64,000 bases of DNA, from NCBI RefSeq assembly GCF_013337045.2, contig NZ_CP118259.1, positions 2,728,001 through 2,792,000 on the forward strand, given 5' to 3'. Positions 9,924-22,969 of the stretch are shown here, in pieces (the first letter of the stretch is position 1; every line of letters begins with the position of its first letter). The DNA is from Agrobacterium vitis. GTDB taxonomy: Bacteria; Pseudomonadota; Alphaproteobacteria; Rhizobiales; Rhizobiaceae. The notes under the pieces were generated by a model. It did not search any database, had not been told where the DNA came from, and saw only the letters and a list, made by a program, of their open reading frames with translations. The position numbers and the translations under genes were made by a program.

Positions 9924-12392
9924 ATGAATGAAACTCATCCAAAGGCCGACCTCCCTCTTCCAAAGCCCCGCGTCTCCAATCCGGAAACGCTTGCCGCCGA
10001 AATCATCGAGCGGCTGACCTATGGTATCGGCAAGGACGCGAAGGTTGCCAAGCCTCATGACTGGCTGACCGCCACCATTCTGGTGGTGCGCGACCGCATC
10101 ATCGACAAGTGGATGGAATCCACCCGCCAGACCTATGCCACCAATGCCAAGCGGGTCTATTATCTGTCGCTGGAGTTTCTGATTGGCCGGTTGATGCGCG
10201 ATGCGATGACCAATCTCGGCCTGGTCGAGGAAATCAAGGCGGCGCTGGAATCGCTCGGCGTCGATCTTGGCGTCATTGCGGGCCTGGAGCCCGATGCGGC
10301 CTTGGGCAATGGCGGGCTTGGCCGTCTGGCCGCCTGTTTCATGGAAAGCATGGCGACGGTGAATATCCCGGCCTATGGCTACGGTATCCGCTACGTCCAC
10401 GGCCTGTTTCGCCAGCAGATGGCCGATGGCTGGCAGGTGGAACTACCGGAGACGTGGCTGGCCCACGGCAACCCCTGGGAATTCGAGCGGCGCGAAAGCT
10501 CCTATGAAGTCGGCTTTGGCGGCGGCGTCGAGACCGCCTCCAACGGCACCAGCGGCGAGGAGATCCGCCATGTCTGGAAGCCGAGCGAGCGGGTGATTGC
10601 CACCGCCTATGACACGCCCATCGTCGGCTGGCGCGGCGAACGCATCAATACATTGCGTCTGTGGTCGGCCCAGCCGATTGACCCGATCCTGCTCGACGCC
10701 TTCAATGCTGGCGACCATATTGGTGCGTTGCGCGAAAGCAATCGGGCCGAAAGCCTGACCCGGGTGCTGTATCCCGCTGATGCCACTGCGGCTGGCCAGG
10801 AACTGCGGTTGCGGCAGGAATATTTCTTCTGCTCGGCCTCGCTTCAGGACATCGTTCGGCGTCATCTCCAGCACGGCAATGCGCTGATCGACCTGCCGAA
10901 AAAGGTGGCGATCCAGCTGAACGACACCCATCCTGCCGTCTCTGTCGCTGAACTGATGCGGCAATTGACCGATGTCCATGGCATGGATTTCGATACCGCC
11001 TGGGACGTGACCCGCGAAACCTTCTCCTATACCAACCACACGCTTTTGCCCGAAGCGCTGGAAAGCTGGCCGGTGCCGCTGTTCGAGCGGCTGTTGCCGC
11101 GCCACATGCAGCTGGTCTACGCGATCAATGCCAAATGCCTGGTGGAAGCGCGCAAGCAGAAGAATTTCACCGACGTGGAAATCACCAGCCTGTCGCTGAT
11201 CGATGAAAGCGGCGACCGCCGGGTGCGGATGGGCAATCTGGCCTTCATGGGCTCCCATTCGATCAACGGCGTCTCGGCCCTGCATACCGAGCTGATGAAG
11301 GAAACGGTGTTCGCCACCCTGCACAAGCTCTACCCGGACCGGATCAACAACAAGACCAATGGCATCACACCGCGCCGCTGGCTGATGCAGTGCAATCCCG
11401 GCCTGACCTCGCTGATCCGCGAAGCGATCGGCGACGACTTCCTTGACGACGCCGAAAAGCTGACCGCGCTGGATGCCTTTGCCAAGGACAGCGCCTTCCA
11501 GCAGAAATTTGCCGCCGTCAAGCGGGCCAACAAGGAGCAGCTGGCCAATCTGGTCGCCAGCCGCATGGGCATCCGGCTCGATCCCTCGGCGATGTTCGAC
11601 ATCCAGATCAAGCGCATCCACGAATACAAGCGCCAGCTCTTGAACATCATCGAGACCGTGGCGCTCTACGACCAGATCCGCTCGCATCCGGAACGAGACT
11701 GGGCGCCCCGCGTCAAGCTGTTCGCTGGCAAGGCCGCACCGAGCTATCACAATGCCAAGCTGATCATCAAACTGGCCAATGACGTGGCACGGGTCATCAA
11801 CAACGACCCCTCGGTGCGCGGCCTGCTTAAAGTGGTGTTCATTCCCAATTACAATGTGTCGCTGGCCGAGGTCATGGTGCCGGCTGCCGATCTCTCCGAA
11901 CAAATTTCGACTGCGGGCATGGAAGCATCCGGAACCGGGAACATGAAGTTCGCGTTAAACGGTGCGCTGACCATCGGCACCCTTGATGGGGCCAATGTGG
12001 AAATGCGCGATCACGTCGGAGAAGACAATATCTTTATCTTTGGAATGACTGCGGAAGAGGTCGGCAAGGTGCGTGCCGAAGGGCACACCCCGCGCCCGAT
12101 CATCGAACGGTCGCGCGAACTGTCACAGGCGCTGGCCGCCATTGCGTCCGGCGTGTTCTCGCCTGACGATCGGGACCGGTTCTCCAGCCTGGTGGATGGG
12201 CTCTATAACCATGATTGGTTCATGGTGGCTGCCGATTTCGATGCCTATGCCACAGCCCAACGTCAGGTGGACGCGGTCTGGACCGACCAGCCCCTCTGGC
12301 AATCCAAAGCCATTCTGAATACGGCCCGCATGGGTTGGTTCTCCTCCGACCGGACGATCAGACAGTATACGGCCGACATCTGGAGAGCCTGA
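9924..12392 (+). CDS. glgP: Glycogen phosphorylase
   Basis: An 822-residue GT35 enzyme that releases glucose-1-phosphate from glycogen using phosphate and pyridoxal phosphate. The cofactor lysine lies in the signature GTGNMKFALNG (about residue 674), and the N-terminal motifs YLSLEFLIGRL and ALGNGGLGRLAACF are intact. The length is normal for bacterial GlgP. It is the first gene of the glg operon, and its stop overlaps the glgB start by one base (TGATG). It supplies glucose-1-phosphate that Pgm, encoded four genes downstream, converts to glucose-6-phosphate. Confidence 0.98.
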   Translation: MNETHPKADLPLPKPRVSNPETLAAEIIERLTYGIGKDAKVAKPHDWLTATILVVRDRIIDKWMESTRQTYATNAKRVYYLSLEFLIGRLMRDAMTNLGLVEEIKAALESLGVDLGVIAGLEPDAALGNGGLGRLAACFMESMATVNIPAYGYGIRYVHGLFRQQMADGWQVELPETWLAHGNPWEFERRESSYEVGFGGGVETASNGTSGEEIRHVWKPSERVIATAYDTPIVGWRGERINTLRLWSAQPIDPILLDAFNAGDHIGALRESNRAESLTRVLYPADATAAGQELRLRQEYFFCSASLQDIVRRHLQHGNALIDLPKKVAIQLNDTHPAVSVAELMRQLTDVHGMDFDTAWDVTRETFSYTNHTLLPEALESWPVPLFERLLPRHMQLVYAINAKCLVEARKQKNFTDVEITSLSLIDESGDRRVRMGNLAFMGSHSINGVSALHTELMKETVFATLHKLYPDRINNKTNGITPRRWLMQCNPGLTSLIREAIGDDFLDDAEKLTALDAFAKDSAFQQKFAAVKRANKEQLANLVASRMGIRLDPSAMFDIQIKRIHEYKRQLLNIIETVALYDQIRSHPERDWAPRVKLFAGKAAPSYHNAKLIIKLANDVARVINNDPSVRGLLKVVFIPNYNVSLAEVMVPAADLSEQISTAGMEASGTGNMKFALNGALTIGTLDGANVEMRDHVGEDNIFIFGMTAEEVGKVRAEGHTPRPIIERSRELSQALAAIASGVFSPDDRDRFSSLVDGLYNHDWFMVAADFDAYATAQRQVDAVWTDQPLWQSKAILNTARMGWFSSDRTIRQYTADIWRA

Positions 12393-14641
12393 TGAAGAAA
12401 ACAACCAGGCAGACGCAGGCATCAGCCGAGAGCGGAAATCCGCCCTCCGCTGACCGCCTTTCTTCTGCCGAGATCGAAGCCATCGTCGCGGGCCTGCACA
12501 CCGATCCGTTTTCGGTGCTCGGCGTTCACGCCGGTGCGGATTGTTTTATTGCCCGCTGTTTCGTGCCGGGTGCCGACAGCATTACCGCGCTCACACTTGA
12601 CGGCAGCCTTGCCGGAGAGCTTGCCTGTCTTGACCCAGCTGGCTTTTTCGCCGGTCCGGTGGCGATCAAGACCCAGCAGCCGCTGCGCTACCGCGCCTGC
12701 CGGGGCGATGTGGAATGGTCGCTGACCGATCCCTATAGTTTCGGGCCTGTTCTCGGGCCGATGGACGATTACTTTTTGCGCGAAGGGTCGCATCTGCGGC
12801 TGTTCGACAAGATGGGCGCTCATCCGATCAAGCATCAGGGCGTCGATGGCTTTCATTTTGCCGTTTGGGCGCCGAATGCAAGACGGGTCTCGGTGGTCGG
12901 CGATTTCAATGAATGGGATGGCCGCCGCCATGTGATGCGATTGCGCCGCGATACCGGCATCTGGGAGATTTTCGCCCCCGATGTCCGGCCCGGTTCGGCC
13001 TATAAATACGAGATCATTGGCGTCAATGGCGAGCTTTTGCCGCTGAAGGCAGATCCTTTCGCCCGCCGCAGCGAGTTCCGCCCACAAACCGCTTCCGTCA
13101 CCGCAGCCGAGCTTTCCCAGGATTGGGAGGATGCGGCGCATCTGGCCCATTGGGGCAGCATCGACAAGCGCCGTCAGCCGATCTCGGTCTACGAGGTTCA
13201 TGCCGGTTCCTGGCAGAAGCGGCCTGACGGCACCTTTCTCAGCTGGGACGAGCTGGCGGAACGGCTGATCCCCTATTGCACCGAAATGGGCTTTACCCAT
13301 ATCGAATTCCTGCCCATCACCGAACATCCCTATGACCCGTCCTGGGGCTACCAGACGACGGGGCTTTATGCGCCAAGTGCGCGCTTCGGCGAGCCGGAGG
13401 GCTTTGCCCGCTTCGTCAACGGCTGTCACAAGGTTGGCCTCAGCGTCATTCTCGACTGGGTTCCGGCCCATTTCCCGACCGATGCTCACGGGTTGCGTTT
13501 TTTCGACGGCACTGCTCTTTACGAGCATGAAGACCCGCGCAAGGGCTTCCACCCCGACTGGAACACCGCGATCTACAATTACGGGCGGATCGAGGTTCTG
13601 TCCTATCTGGTCAACAATGCGCTCTACTGGGCGGAAAAATTCCACCTGGATGGCGTGCGGGTCGATGCGGTCGCCTCGATGCTCTATCTCGACTATTCCC
13701 GCAAGGAAGGCGAGTGGATCCCCAATGAATATGGCGGGCGGGAAAACCTGGAGGCGGTGCGCTTTCTGCAAAAGATGAACGAGCATCTCTACGGCGCCCA
13801 TCCACAGGTGATGACCATTGCCGAGGAAAGCACCTCCTGGCCGAAAGTGTCCCAGCCGGTCCACGAAGGCGGTCTCGGCTTCGGCTTCAAGTGGAACATG
13901 GGCTTCATGCATGACACTTTAAGCTATTTTGCCCGCGACCCCGTGCATCGCAAGCACCACCATCATGAAATCACCTTCGGGCTGATCTATGCCTATAGCG
14001 AAAATTTCATGCTGCCGATTTCCCACGATGAAGTGGTGCATGGCAAAGGCTCGATGATTGCCAAAATGCCCGGCGACGACTGGCAGAAATTTGCCAATCT
14101 TCGCGCCTATTACGGCTTCATGTGGGGCTATCCCGGCAAGAAACTGCTGTTCATGGGCCAGGAATTTGCCCAGTGGAGCGAATGGAGCGAGGAACGGTCG
14201 CTGGACTGGAACCTGCTGCAATATCCGCTGCATGAGGGCATGCGCCGCCTGGTGCGTGATCTGAACTTTACCTATCGCAACAAGCCAGCGCTGCATGCCC
14301 GCGACTGCGAGGGCGAAGGCTTCGAATGGCTGATCAGCGAGGATGCTGATCAATCGGTGTTTGCCTGGCTGCGCAAGGCCCCCGGTGAAAAGCCGGTGGC
14401 TATTATCGCCAATCTGACGCCGGTCTATTACCAGCGTTACGACGTGCCGCTGCCGGTAGGCGGGCGGTGGCGGGAAATTCTCAATACCGATGCCGAGATC
14501 TATGGCGGCAGCGGCAAGGGCAATGGCGGCCGATTGGAGGCCGTACTGGATGCAGCAACCACCTCCGACAAGGCGCCATGGGCGCACGCAACGCTGTCAC
14601 TGCCGCCGCTGGCAGTGATTATGCTGGAGTTGGAACAGTAA
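12392..14641 (+). CDS. glgB: 1,4-alpha-glucan branching enzyme
   Basis: A 749-residue GH13 enzyme that makes alpha-1,6 branches in glycogen. It has an N-terminal extension with one CBM48-like module, a second CBM48 with HFAVWAPNARRVSVVGDFNEWD, and a TIM barrel with the nucleophile in VRVDAVASM (about residue 423), the acid/base in IAEEST (about 476) and SHDEVVHG (about 546). The ATG at 12392 overlaps the glgP stop, so translation is probably coupled; longer upstream starts would run inside glgP. It is followed by two palindromes before glgC. Confidence 0.97.
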   Translation: MKKTTRQTQASAESGNPPSADRLSSAEIEAIVAGLHTDPFSVLGVHAGADCFIARCFVPGADSITALTLDGSLAGELACLDPAGFFAGPVAIKTQQPLRYRACRGDVEWSLTDPYSFGPVLGPMDDYFLREGSHLRLFDKMGAHPIKHQGVDGFHFAVWAPNARRVSVVGDFNEWDGRRHVMRLRRDTGIWEIFAPDVRPGSAYKYEIIGVNGELLPLKADPFARRSEFRPQTASVTAAELSQDWEDAAHLAHWGSIDKRRQPISVYEVHAGSWQKRPDGTFLSWDELAERLIPYCTEMGFTHIEFLPITEHPYDPSWGYQTTGLYAPSARFGEPEGFARFVNGCHKVGLSVILDWVPAHFPTDAHGLRFFDGTALYEHEDPRKGFHPDWNTAIYNYGRIEVLSYLVNNALYWAEKFHLDGVRVDAVASMLYLDYSRKEGEWIPNEYGGRENLEAVRFLQKMNEHLYGAHPQVMTIAEESTSWPKVSQPVHEGGLGFGFKWNMGFMHDTLSYFARDPVHRKHHHHEITFGLIYAYSENFMLPISHDEVVHGKGSMIAKMPGDDWQKFANLRAYYGFMWGYPGKKLLFMGQEFAQWSEWSEERSLDWNLLQYPLHEGMRRLVRDLNFTYRNKPALHARDCEGEGFEWLISEDADQSVFAWLRKAPGEKPVAIIANLTPVYYQRYDVPLPVGGRWREILNTDAEIYGGSGKGNGGRLEAVLDAATTSDKAPWAHATLSLPPLAVIMLELEQ

Positions 14642-14741
14642 GCATCGGACCGAAAAGTGGGAACCGGTTTTCGGATAAATCCGATGCGTAAACAAAAACT
14701 GAGAGCATCGTGCAGATTCCGGTTTTCTGTACGATGCTCTC
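14642..14741. repeat. Two consecutive palindromes in the glgB-glgC spacer
   Basis: The first, 14642-14687, has arms GCATCGGA / TCCGATGC around CCGAAAAGTGGGAACCGG and TTTTCGG. The second, 14701-14741, has a perfect 11-bp stem GAGAGCATCGT / ACGATGCTCTC around a loop that contains CCGGTTTT. The first belongs to the AAAAGTG/CGGTTTT family seen elsewhere in the window. In mRNA these hairpins could stabilise glgPB or partly terminate before glgC. Confidence 0.85.
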
Positions 14742-14779
14742 GGACGAACACGTATTTGAGACATGCGGGAGGAGATTGC

Positions 14780-16050
14780 ATGACGCCGACAAAGAGAATT
14801 CAGCCGCTGGCCCGTGATGCCATGGCCTATGTGCTGGCCGGCGGACGCGGCAGCCGCCTTAAGGAACTGACCGACCGGCGGGCAAAACCCGCCGTCTATT
14901 TCGGCGGCAAGGCTCGGATCATTGATTTCGCCCTGTCGAATGCGCTGAACTCAGGCATTCGCCGCATTGGCGTCGCCACCCAGTACAAGGCCCATTCGCT
15001 GATCCGCCACATGCAGCGTGGCTGGGATTTCCTGCGGCCCGAGCGCAATGAAAGTTTCGACATCCTGCCAGCCAGCCAGCGCGTTTCCGAAACGCAATGG
15101 TATGAGGGCACGGCGGATGCCGTTTTCCAGAATATCGACATTATCGAGCCTTATGGCCCGGAATATATGGTGATCCTGGCGGGCGACCACGTCTATAAGA
15201 TGGACTATGAATTCATGCTCCAGCAACATGTCGACAGTGGTGCCGATGTCACCATTGGCTGCATGGAAGTGCCACGCATGGAAGCCTCGGCGTTCGGTGT
15301 CATGCATGTCGACGACAAGGACCAGATCATTGCCTTCGTCGAAAAGCCCGCCGATCCACCGGGCATTCCCGGCAACGAAACCATGGCGCTCGCCTCGATG
15401 GGCATCTACGTGTTCCACACCAAATTCCTGATGGATTGCCTGCGCCGCGACGCCGCCGACCCCAATTCCAGCCGGGATTTCGGCAAGGACATCATTCCCT
15501 ATATCGTCGAACACGGCAAAGCCGTGGCGCATCGCTTTGCCTCCTCCTGCGTGCGCTCGGATTTCGAAAAGACCCCGTATTGGCGCGATGTCGGCACCAT
15601 CGATGCCTATTGGCAGGCCAATGTCGACCTGACCGACATCCTGCCGGAACTGGATATCTACGATAAATCCTGGCCGATCTGGACCTATGCCGAAATCAAT
15701 CCGCCGGCAAAATTCGTCCATGACGATGAAGGCCGTCGCGGTTCGGCGATTTCCTCTCTGGTCTCGGGCGATTGCATCATATCCGGCTCGACGCTCTATC
15801 GCAGCCTGCTGTTTACCGGTGTTCGCGCCAATTCCTATTCAAGGCTGGAAGGCGCCGTCATTCTGCCCAAGGTCACTATTGGCCGTCATGCCCGCTTGAC
15901 CAATGTGGTGATCGATCATGGCGTCACCATTCCCGAAGGCCTGATTGTCGGTGAAGACCCGGAAATTGACGCCAAGCGCTTCCGCCGCAGTGAAAACGGC
16001 ATTTGCCTGATCACCCAGGCTATGCTGGACAAGCTGGAGCAATCAGGCAC

Positions 16051-16054
<4 letters not shown>
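14780..16054 (+). CDS. glgC: Glucose-1-phosphate adenylyltransferase
   Basis: A 424-residue ADP-glucose pyrophosphorylase, the committed step of glycogen synthesis. It has the nucleotidyltransferase signature [20 protein letters not shown] and the sugar-phosphate region GTADAVFQN, followed by a left-handed beta-helix C-terminal domain ([20 protein letters not shown]). ATG 14780 follows GGGAGGAG, and the protein starts like other rhizobial GlgC proteins. The family is usually allosterically activated by fructose-6-phosphate and, in Agrobacterium, pyruvate. Its stop overlaps glgA by four bases. Confidence 0.97.
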
Positions 16055-19123
<3,069 letters not shown>

Positions 19124-19137
19124 TCGCGGATGGCCCT

Positions 19138-21087
19138 ATGACAGGTGCTGGCGCTCGTCTGACAGTAACAGGCGCGGAATTCGCGGTCTATTCCCGTGAT
19201 GCCGAGCGTCTGGAACTGTGCCTGTTCGATGAGACCGGAAACATCGAGCTTCGCCGCCTGCCGATGCAGCGCGGCGAAGACGATCTGCACCGGCTGACCG
19301 TCGAGGGACTGGTCGCCGGAGCACGATACGGCTACCGCGCCCATGGGCCTTATGATCCCGACCAAGGCCTGTGGTTTGATCCAGCCAAGCTGTTGGTCGA
19401 TCCCTACGCGCTGGAAATCGACCGTCCCTTTCGTCACGATCCGCGCCTCACCCTCTTTGGCGAGGATACCGCCGATCTGGCGCCCAGGGCCATACTGACC
19501 GCGCCCGGACATGCTGTGCTGGAGCCGCCTCGCCTGCCAGATGGCGGCTTTATCTATGAATTGCCAGTGCGTGGCTTCACCATGCTGCATCCTGACGTGC
19601 CGGAAAACCTGCGCGGCACGGTCGCGGCCCTTGCCCATCCGTCCGTCATTGCCCATCTACAAGCCATTGGCGTCGATGCGGTGGAGCTTCTGCCGATCAC
19701 CGCCTGGATCGATGAACGGCACCTGCCGCCACTCGGCCTTTCCAACAGTTGGGGCTATAACCCGATTGCCCTGATGGCGCTCGACCCGCGGCTTTGCCCC
19801 GGTGGGGTGATGGAATTGCGCCGCACGGTAGAATGCCTGCATGAGAATGGCATCGGCGTCATCCTCGACCTGGTCTTCAACCATTCCGGCGAAAGCGACC
19901 GGTTCGGCGCGACGCTGTCGATGCGCGGCCTTGACAACAGGAGCTATTACCGGCACCTGCCAGACCAGCCGGGCGTGCTGGTCAACGATACCGGCTGCGG
20001 CAATACGATTGCCTGCGACAGACCGGTGGTGCGCCAGTTGATCCTCGACACTTTGCGCCATTTCGTCCTGGCGGCGGGCATCGACGGATTTCGTTTCGAT
20101 CTCGCCCCGGTGCTAGGCCGGACCGCGACAGGCTTTGAGGCGCAAGGCGAAACGCTGACCGCCATGCTCCAGGACCCGATTTTGAAGGACCGGGTGATGA
20201 TTGCCGAGCCTTGGGATATCGGTCCCGGCGGCTATCAGCTCGGCAATTTCCCATCACCGTTTCTGGAATGGAACGACCGCGCCCGCGACACCATGCGCCG
20301 CTTCTGGCGCGGCGATGACGGGCTAACCGGCGAGATGGCGACGGTGCTGGCGGGCTCATCGGATATGTTCTCGCGCAACGGCAACACCCACACCCGCAGC
20401 GTTAATTTAATCGCCGCCCATGATGGTTTCACGCTGCACGATCTGGTGTCCTATGCCCATAAGCACAATGAGGCGAATGGCGAGGATAACAGAGACGGCC
20501 ATAGTGACAATCACAGCTGGAACAATGGCACGGAGGGAGAGACCAACGACACTGATATCCTTGCCGCGCGCAAGCGTGATTGTATCGCTCTGCTCTCCAC
20601 GCTGTTTGCCTCGAAAGGCTGGGTGATGCTGACGGCTGGCGACGAAGGCGGTCGCAGTCAGCGCGGTAACAACAATGCCTATTGCCAGGACAATGCCATC
20701 ACCTGGCTGGATTGGGCAGTGCTCGATGCCGATCTCGTCGCCCATACCGGACGGTTGGCCGCCCTGCGCAGGCGATTTCCGGCCCTCACTGATCCGACTT
20801 TTTTCACCGGCAATGGCGATGTCAGCTGGATCGATGCATCCGGCCTGCCGATGAGTGTCGAGACCTGGCAAAATCCACAGGCCCGCTTTCTGGGACTGCT
20901 GGTGGCCACACCGGACCGAAGCACAGGACACGACACGCGGCTGGCAATCCTGATCAACCGAGGTGAAGCCTGTGCCATCAATCTACCCGCCTCAACGGAC
21001 GGGGGATGGCGGGAGGTTTTTTCGGATGCAGCTGTTTCAGAACTGGTAATGGAACCACACCATGTGACGTTTCTGGTCGAGGGTTGA
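19138..21087 (+). CDS. glgX: Glycogen debranching enzyme
   Basis: A 649-residue GH13 isoamylase-type enzyme that hydrolyses alpha-1,6 branches left after phosphorylase action. An N-terminal CBM48-like region (EFAVYSRDAERLELCLF) precedes the barrel. The nucleophile lies in GFRFDLAPVLGR (about residue 321), the acid/base in IAEPWDIGPGGYQLG (about 355) and the third region is AAHDGFTLHDLVSY. It is the last gene of the glg operon, so synthesis and breakdown enzymes are encoded together. Confidence 0.95.
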   Translation: MTGAGARLTVTGAEFAVYSRDAERLELCLFDETGNIELRRLPMQRGEDDLHRLTVEGLVAGARYGYRAHGPYDPDQGLWFDPAKLLVDPYALEIDRPFRHDPRLTLFGEDTADLAPRAILTAPGHAVLEPPRLPDGGFIYELPVRGFTMLHPDVPENLRGTVAALAHPSVIAHLQAIGVDAVELLPITAWIDERHLPPLGLSNSWGYNPIALMALDPRLCPGGVMELRRTVECLHENGIGVILDLVFNHSGESDRFGATLSMRGLDNRSYYRHLPDQPGVLVNDTGCGNTIACDRPVVRQLILDTLRHFVLAAGIDGFRFDLAPVLGRTATGFEAQGETLTAMLQDPILKDRVMIAEPWDIGPGGYQLGNFPSPFLEWNDRARDTMRRFWRGDDGLTGEMATVLAGSSDMFSRNGNTHTRSVNLIAAHDGFTLHDLVSYAHKHNEANGEDNRDGHSDNHSWNNGTEGETNDTDILAARKRDCIALLSTLFASKGWVMLTAGDEGGRSQRGNNNAYCQDNAITWLDWAVLDADLVAHTGRLAALRRRFPALTDPTFFTGNGDVSWIDASGLPMSVETWQNPQARFLGLLVATPDRSTGHDTRLAILINRGEACAINLPASTDGGWREVFSDAAVSELVMEPHHVTFLVEG

Positions 21088-21390
21088 AACCGCCAACAGC
21101 AGGTGTGCCTTGACCACCAATGCCGGGCCTCAGGGTTTCCACGGGAACCGGACGTAGAAACGACATGATAAGCGCCTACATTCATTGAATGATTTTTATA
21201 GAAACCGTCTTTAAACCTTTCCCCAGCATACCTGAATTAACGAATTTCTCATTCTTTTCGCTCGATTCTGAGCATTCAGGACATGGTTTCAAACAATTAT
21301 CGAGTGCATGATTTTCAGCCGCTACAAATGGCGATAGGGTTCTTTTTGATCTGAACACCCACCAGAGCCCCAACCCAACGAGAGTAGAGT
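21088..21390. other. Intergenic region between glgX and the MaoC gene
   Basis: A 303-base stretch that becomes AT-rich in its second half. No credible open frame, strong hairpin or known element was seen. It should contain the end of the glg transcript and the promoter for the MaoC-type gene, but I cannot place either. Confidence 0.5.
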
Positions 21391-21879
21391 ATGCAGCGTC
21401 AAATTTCTCTCGCAGACGTCCCCGCCATGGTCGGGGAGGAACTGGGCATATCCAAATGGATCACCGTCGATCAAACCATGATCAATGCCTTCGCCACCGC
21501 CACCGGCGATCACCAGTTCATCCATACCGATCCTGAACGCGCCAAGGCGGAAACCCCCTATGGCGGCACCATTGCTCATGGGTTTCTGACGATCTCACTG
21601 CTATCGGCGATGAATTACGATTGCCTGCCAGTGATCCGCGAGCAGACCATGGGGATCAATTACGGCTTTGAGAAAATCCGGCTGATGGCACCGGTCCGCT
21701 CGGGAAAGCGGGTGCGCGGCCGTTTCGTGTTGGCTGGCGCCCGGTTTCGCGGCGCCGGCATGCTGATGACCACCTATGATGTCAGTGTCGAGATCGAGGA
21801 GGAGCGCAAACCGGCACTCACCGCCATCTGGCAGACCATCATCCAGTTCGACCCCGAGGACAGGCCAGAAGGGGTTTGA
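21391..21879 (+). CDS. MaoC family dehydratase
   Basis: A 162-residue hot-dog-fold protein of the MaoC/NodN type, which hydrates or dehydrates enoyl-thioesters. The R-hydratase signature is visible as TGDHQFIHTDPERA with the following GGTIAHGFLTISLL. The start has GAGAGTAGAGT just upstream. One base separates its stop from the next gene, so the two form an operon. The native substrate cannot be told from sequence. Confidence 0.9.
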   Translation: MQRQISLADVPAMVGEELGISKWITVDQTMINAFATATGDHQFIHTDPERAKAETPYGGTIAHGFLTISLLSAMNYDCLPVIREQTMGINYGFEKIRLMAPVRSGKRVRGRFVLAGARFRGAGMLMTTYDVSVEIEEERKPALTAIWQTIIQFDPEDRPEGV

Positions 21880-21880
21880 A

Positions 21881-22930
21881 ATGACGATCGATAGTCTGCG
21901 CCACGCCCTCACTGATCAGGCCCGATCCTGCGATATCCTCGGGTCTCCCTTCACCGCAAGGCTGTGCCGCCTCGCCGCCGAGCGGCTGACGCCCGCAAGC
22001 GCCATTGGTGCGCGGCTGATCGATTGGCCCGGCGACATCACGTCTGCGGGTGATTCCGTGCCGCTGCGGCTGGCGGGTACGCTGCATGCCCTGGTGTCGA
22101 GCAGGCAAAGTCCTGATCTGGCCGCTGTCTATCCGCCTCATGACCCCACCGACGATGCACTCTGGGCCGCAGTAGAGGCTGCCTTCCGCGAGCATCAAGC
22201 CTTCATGCAGGAGCGGCTGAATTCTGCGCCGCAGACCAACGAGGTTCGCCGTTCCGCAGCCCTTCTGCCGGGCTTCCTCACCATTGCCTCGCTTTTCGGC
22301 CTGCCGTTGCGGTTGTCGGAGGTCGGCGCCAGCGCCGGGCTGAACCTGCAATGGGACCGCTATGCCTATCGGCTGGGCGAAGCGAGCTGGGGCGATGGTT
22401 CGCCGGTGCTGCTCGCACCCGACTGGCAAGGCCCAAAGCCACCATCCGCCACGATCACCGTTGCGGAACGGGCCGGTTGCGATCTCAACCCTCTCGATCC
22501 CGCCAAGGCTGAGGATTGCAAACGGCTGTTTTCCTATATCTGGGCCGATCAGGCCGACCGGCTTGAGCGCACCCAAGCCGCCCTGACACTGGCACGAAGC
22601 AATAATCTTTCCGTGGACCGCATGGATGCGATCGACTGGCTGACGCAAAGGCTGGCTCCGTCCCATCCGGGTCAGATGCACGTCGTCTACCATTCCATCG
22701 CCTGGCAATATCTTCCCGACATGCTGAAAACCCAAGGCGAAGCGCTGATTGCGCAAGCCGGGCAACGGGCAACAGCGCAGGCCCCGCTTGCCCGCCTGCA
22801 AATGGAGGCCGATGGTCAGCGCGATGGCGCCAGCCTCACTCTGCAAATCTGGCCGGGCGGTGAGCGCCAGGAGATCGGCCGCGCCGATTTCCATGGCCGC
22901 TGGGTCAGATGGCAGGGCTGGAAGGCCTGA
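21881..22930 (+). CDS. DUF2332 domain-containing protein
   Basis: A 349-residue soluble protein matching DUF2332. Features include an N-terminal helical region starting LRHALTDQARSCDILGSPF, the motif LSEVGASAGLNLQWDRYAYR and HVVYHSIAWQYLP. The glycine-rich EVGASAGLN segment resembles a methyltransferase motif I, but the activity of the family is unknown to me. ATG 21881 follows GAAGGGGTTTGAA and lies one base after the MaoC gene. Confidence 0.85.
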   Translation: MTIDSLRHALTDQARSCDILGSPFTARLCRLAAERLTPASAIGARLIDWPGDITSAGDSVPLRLAGTLHALVSSRQSPDLAAVYPPHDPTDDALWAAVEAAFREHQAFMQERLNSAPQTNEVRRSAALLPGFLTIASLFGLPLRLSEVGASAGLNLQWDRYAYRLGEASWGDGSPVLLAPDWQGPKPPSATITVAERAGCDLNPLDPAKAEDCKRLFSYIWADQADRLERTQAALTLARSNNLSVDRMDAIDWLTQRLAPSHPGQMHVVYHSIAWQYLPDMLKTQGEALIAQAGQRATAQAPLARLQMEADGQRDGASLTLQIWPGGERQEIGRADFHGRWVRWQGWKA

Positions 22931-22969
22931 ACCGTCACGCTGCTTTCTTTCGACACGCCACCCGCTGCC

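Noticed and set aside
10443..11903. 486-residue minus-strand frame opposite glgP
   Set aside because: Antisense shadow of a firmly identified gene, with no domain or ribosome-binding site.
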